Source: Saccharofermentans sp. (lineage in GTDB: Bacteria > Bacillota_A > Clostridia > Saccharofermentanales > Saccharofermentanaceae). From it: a stretch of 41,921 nucleotides of DNA. Below are positions 41,824 to 41,921 of this stretch, piece by piece (the stretch's first letter is position 1; every line of letters starts with the position of its first letter). The notes under the pieces are model-generated. The model saw only the letters and a program-made list of their open reading frames with translations, was not told the DNA's origin and searched no databases. Location of the stretch: positions 1 through 41,921 of the forward strand of contig JAILHX010000098.1 of assembly GCA_024695565.1 (NCBI GenBank), written 5' to 3'. A program made the position numbers and the translations under genes.

Positions 41824-41850
41824 TTAGCACTCATTAGGCTCAAGTGCTAA
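41824..41850. promoter_or_regulatory. CIRCE element (HrcA operator)
   Basis: TTAGCACTC (41824-41832), a 9-base spacer and AAGTGCTAA (41842-41850) match the CIRCE consensus TTAGCACTC-N9-GAGTGCTAA with one changed base in the right arm. It lies just downstream of the groES transcription start, so HrcA binding would block the operon until heat or misfolding titrates HrcA's GroEL partner. Confidence 0.97.
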
Positions 41851-41859
41851 CCACAACAA

Positions 41860-41888
41860 AATATAATTCTTAACCGTCAGCATGTCAA
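41860..41888 (-). promoter_or_regulatory. groES-groEL promoter
   Basis: On the minus strand TTGACA (plus 41883-41888) and TATATT (plus 41860-41865) are exactly 17 bases apart. The predicted start near 41853 abuts the CIRCE element. Confidence 0.85.
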
Positions 41889-41921
41889 TACGAAAATCAA
41901 AAAAAGTCAAAAACTGCCTAA

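Overview
The window reads as a chromosome segment of a low-to-moderate G+C Gram-positive anaerobe of the class Clostridia. This rests on strong GGAGG-type ribosome binding sites, a CIRCE-controlled groES-groEL pair, an ARG-box-controlled argG, the single-chain 1261-residue clostridial PurL, the UPF0237 (ACT)/UPF0210 pair, and lipoproteins with Cys lipoboxes. A Saccharofermentans-like rumen or gut relative is a guess I cannot test here. Coding density is very high. No rRNA, tRNA, CRISPR array, insertion sequence or prophage was seen, and no gene-free stretch exceeds 300 bases.

Layout. 1-1756 (+) is a small toxin-antitoxin scar: a near-consensus promoter, a palindromic operator, a higB toxin wrecked by an internal deletion and frameshift, an intact HigA-type HTH fused to an ImmA/IrrE-type protease domain, and a HicB antitoxin fragment without its DNA-binding end. 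A GH114-like membrane-anchored protein (+) then meets a lipoprotein gene (-) stop to stop. From 4122 to 19017 nearly everything is a close-packed minus-strand housekeeping run. In transcription order it is: class IV aminotransferase, htpG, purL, ksgA, a Fic protein with an altered catalytic motif, zapA, a U32 peptidase-family protein, dut, an alpha/beta-hydrolase lacking its catalytic Ser and His, tsaD, smpB and a VanZ-like gene.

19181-22408 (+) is an arginine operon (argG, a GNAT acetyltransferase, argH) with a clear promoter, an ARG box, an internal terminator after argG and a terminal terminator. 22407-22936 (-) is a RelB/RelE-type pair. 23107-28756 (-) holds an orphan sugar-type solute-binding lipoprotein with its own operator-like palindrome, a cytoplasmic GH13 enzyme, an unknown membrane protein, and the UPF0210/ACT pair.

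28813-38328 (-) is a long operon led by an ABC ATPase, an ABC-2 permease, a GldG-like protein, a duplicated-domain DUF4340 protein and a membrane-anchored beta-propeller-like protein, followed by a CYTH protein and two flavoproteins. This is the best candidate for an undercharacterised system. 38418-39747 (-) is an acyl-ACP thioesterase with an unknown membrane protein. The right end is groES-groEL under CIRCE.

A recurring feature is 8-base start/stop overlaps at five gene junctions, with 4-base, 1-base and abutting junctions elsewhere, so translational coupling is common. For many genes the longest open frame overstates the N-terminus. I shortened those starts where a Shine-Dalgarno sequence or family alignment supports it.
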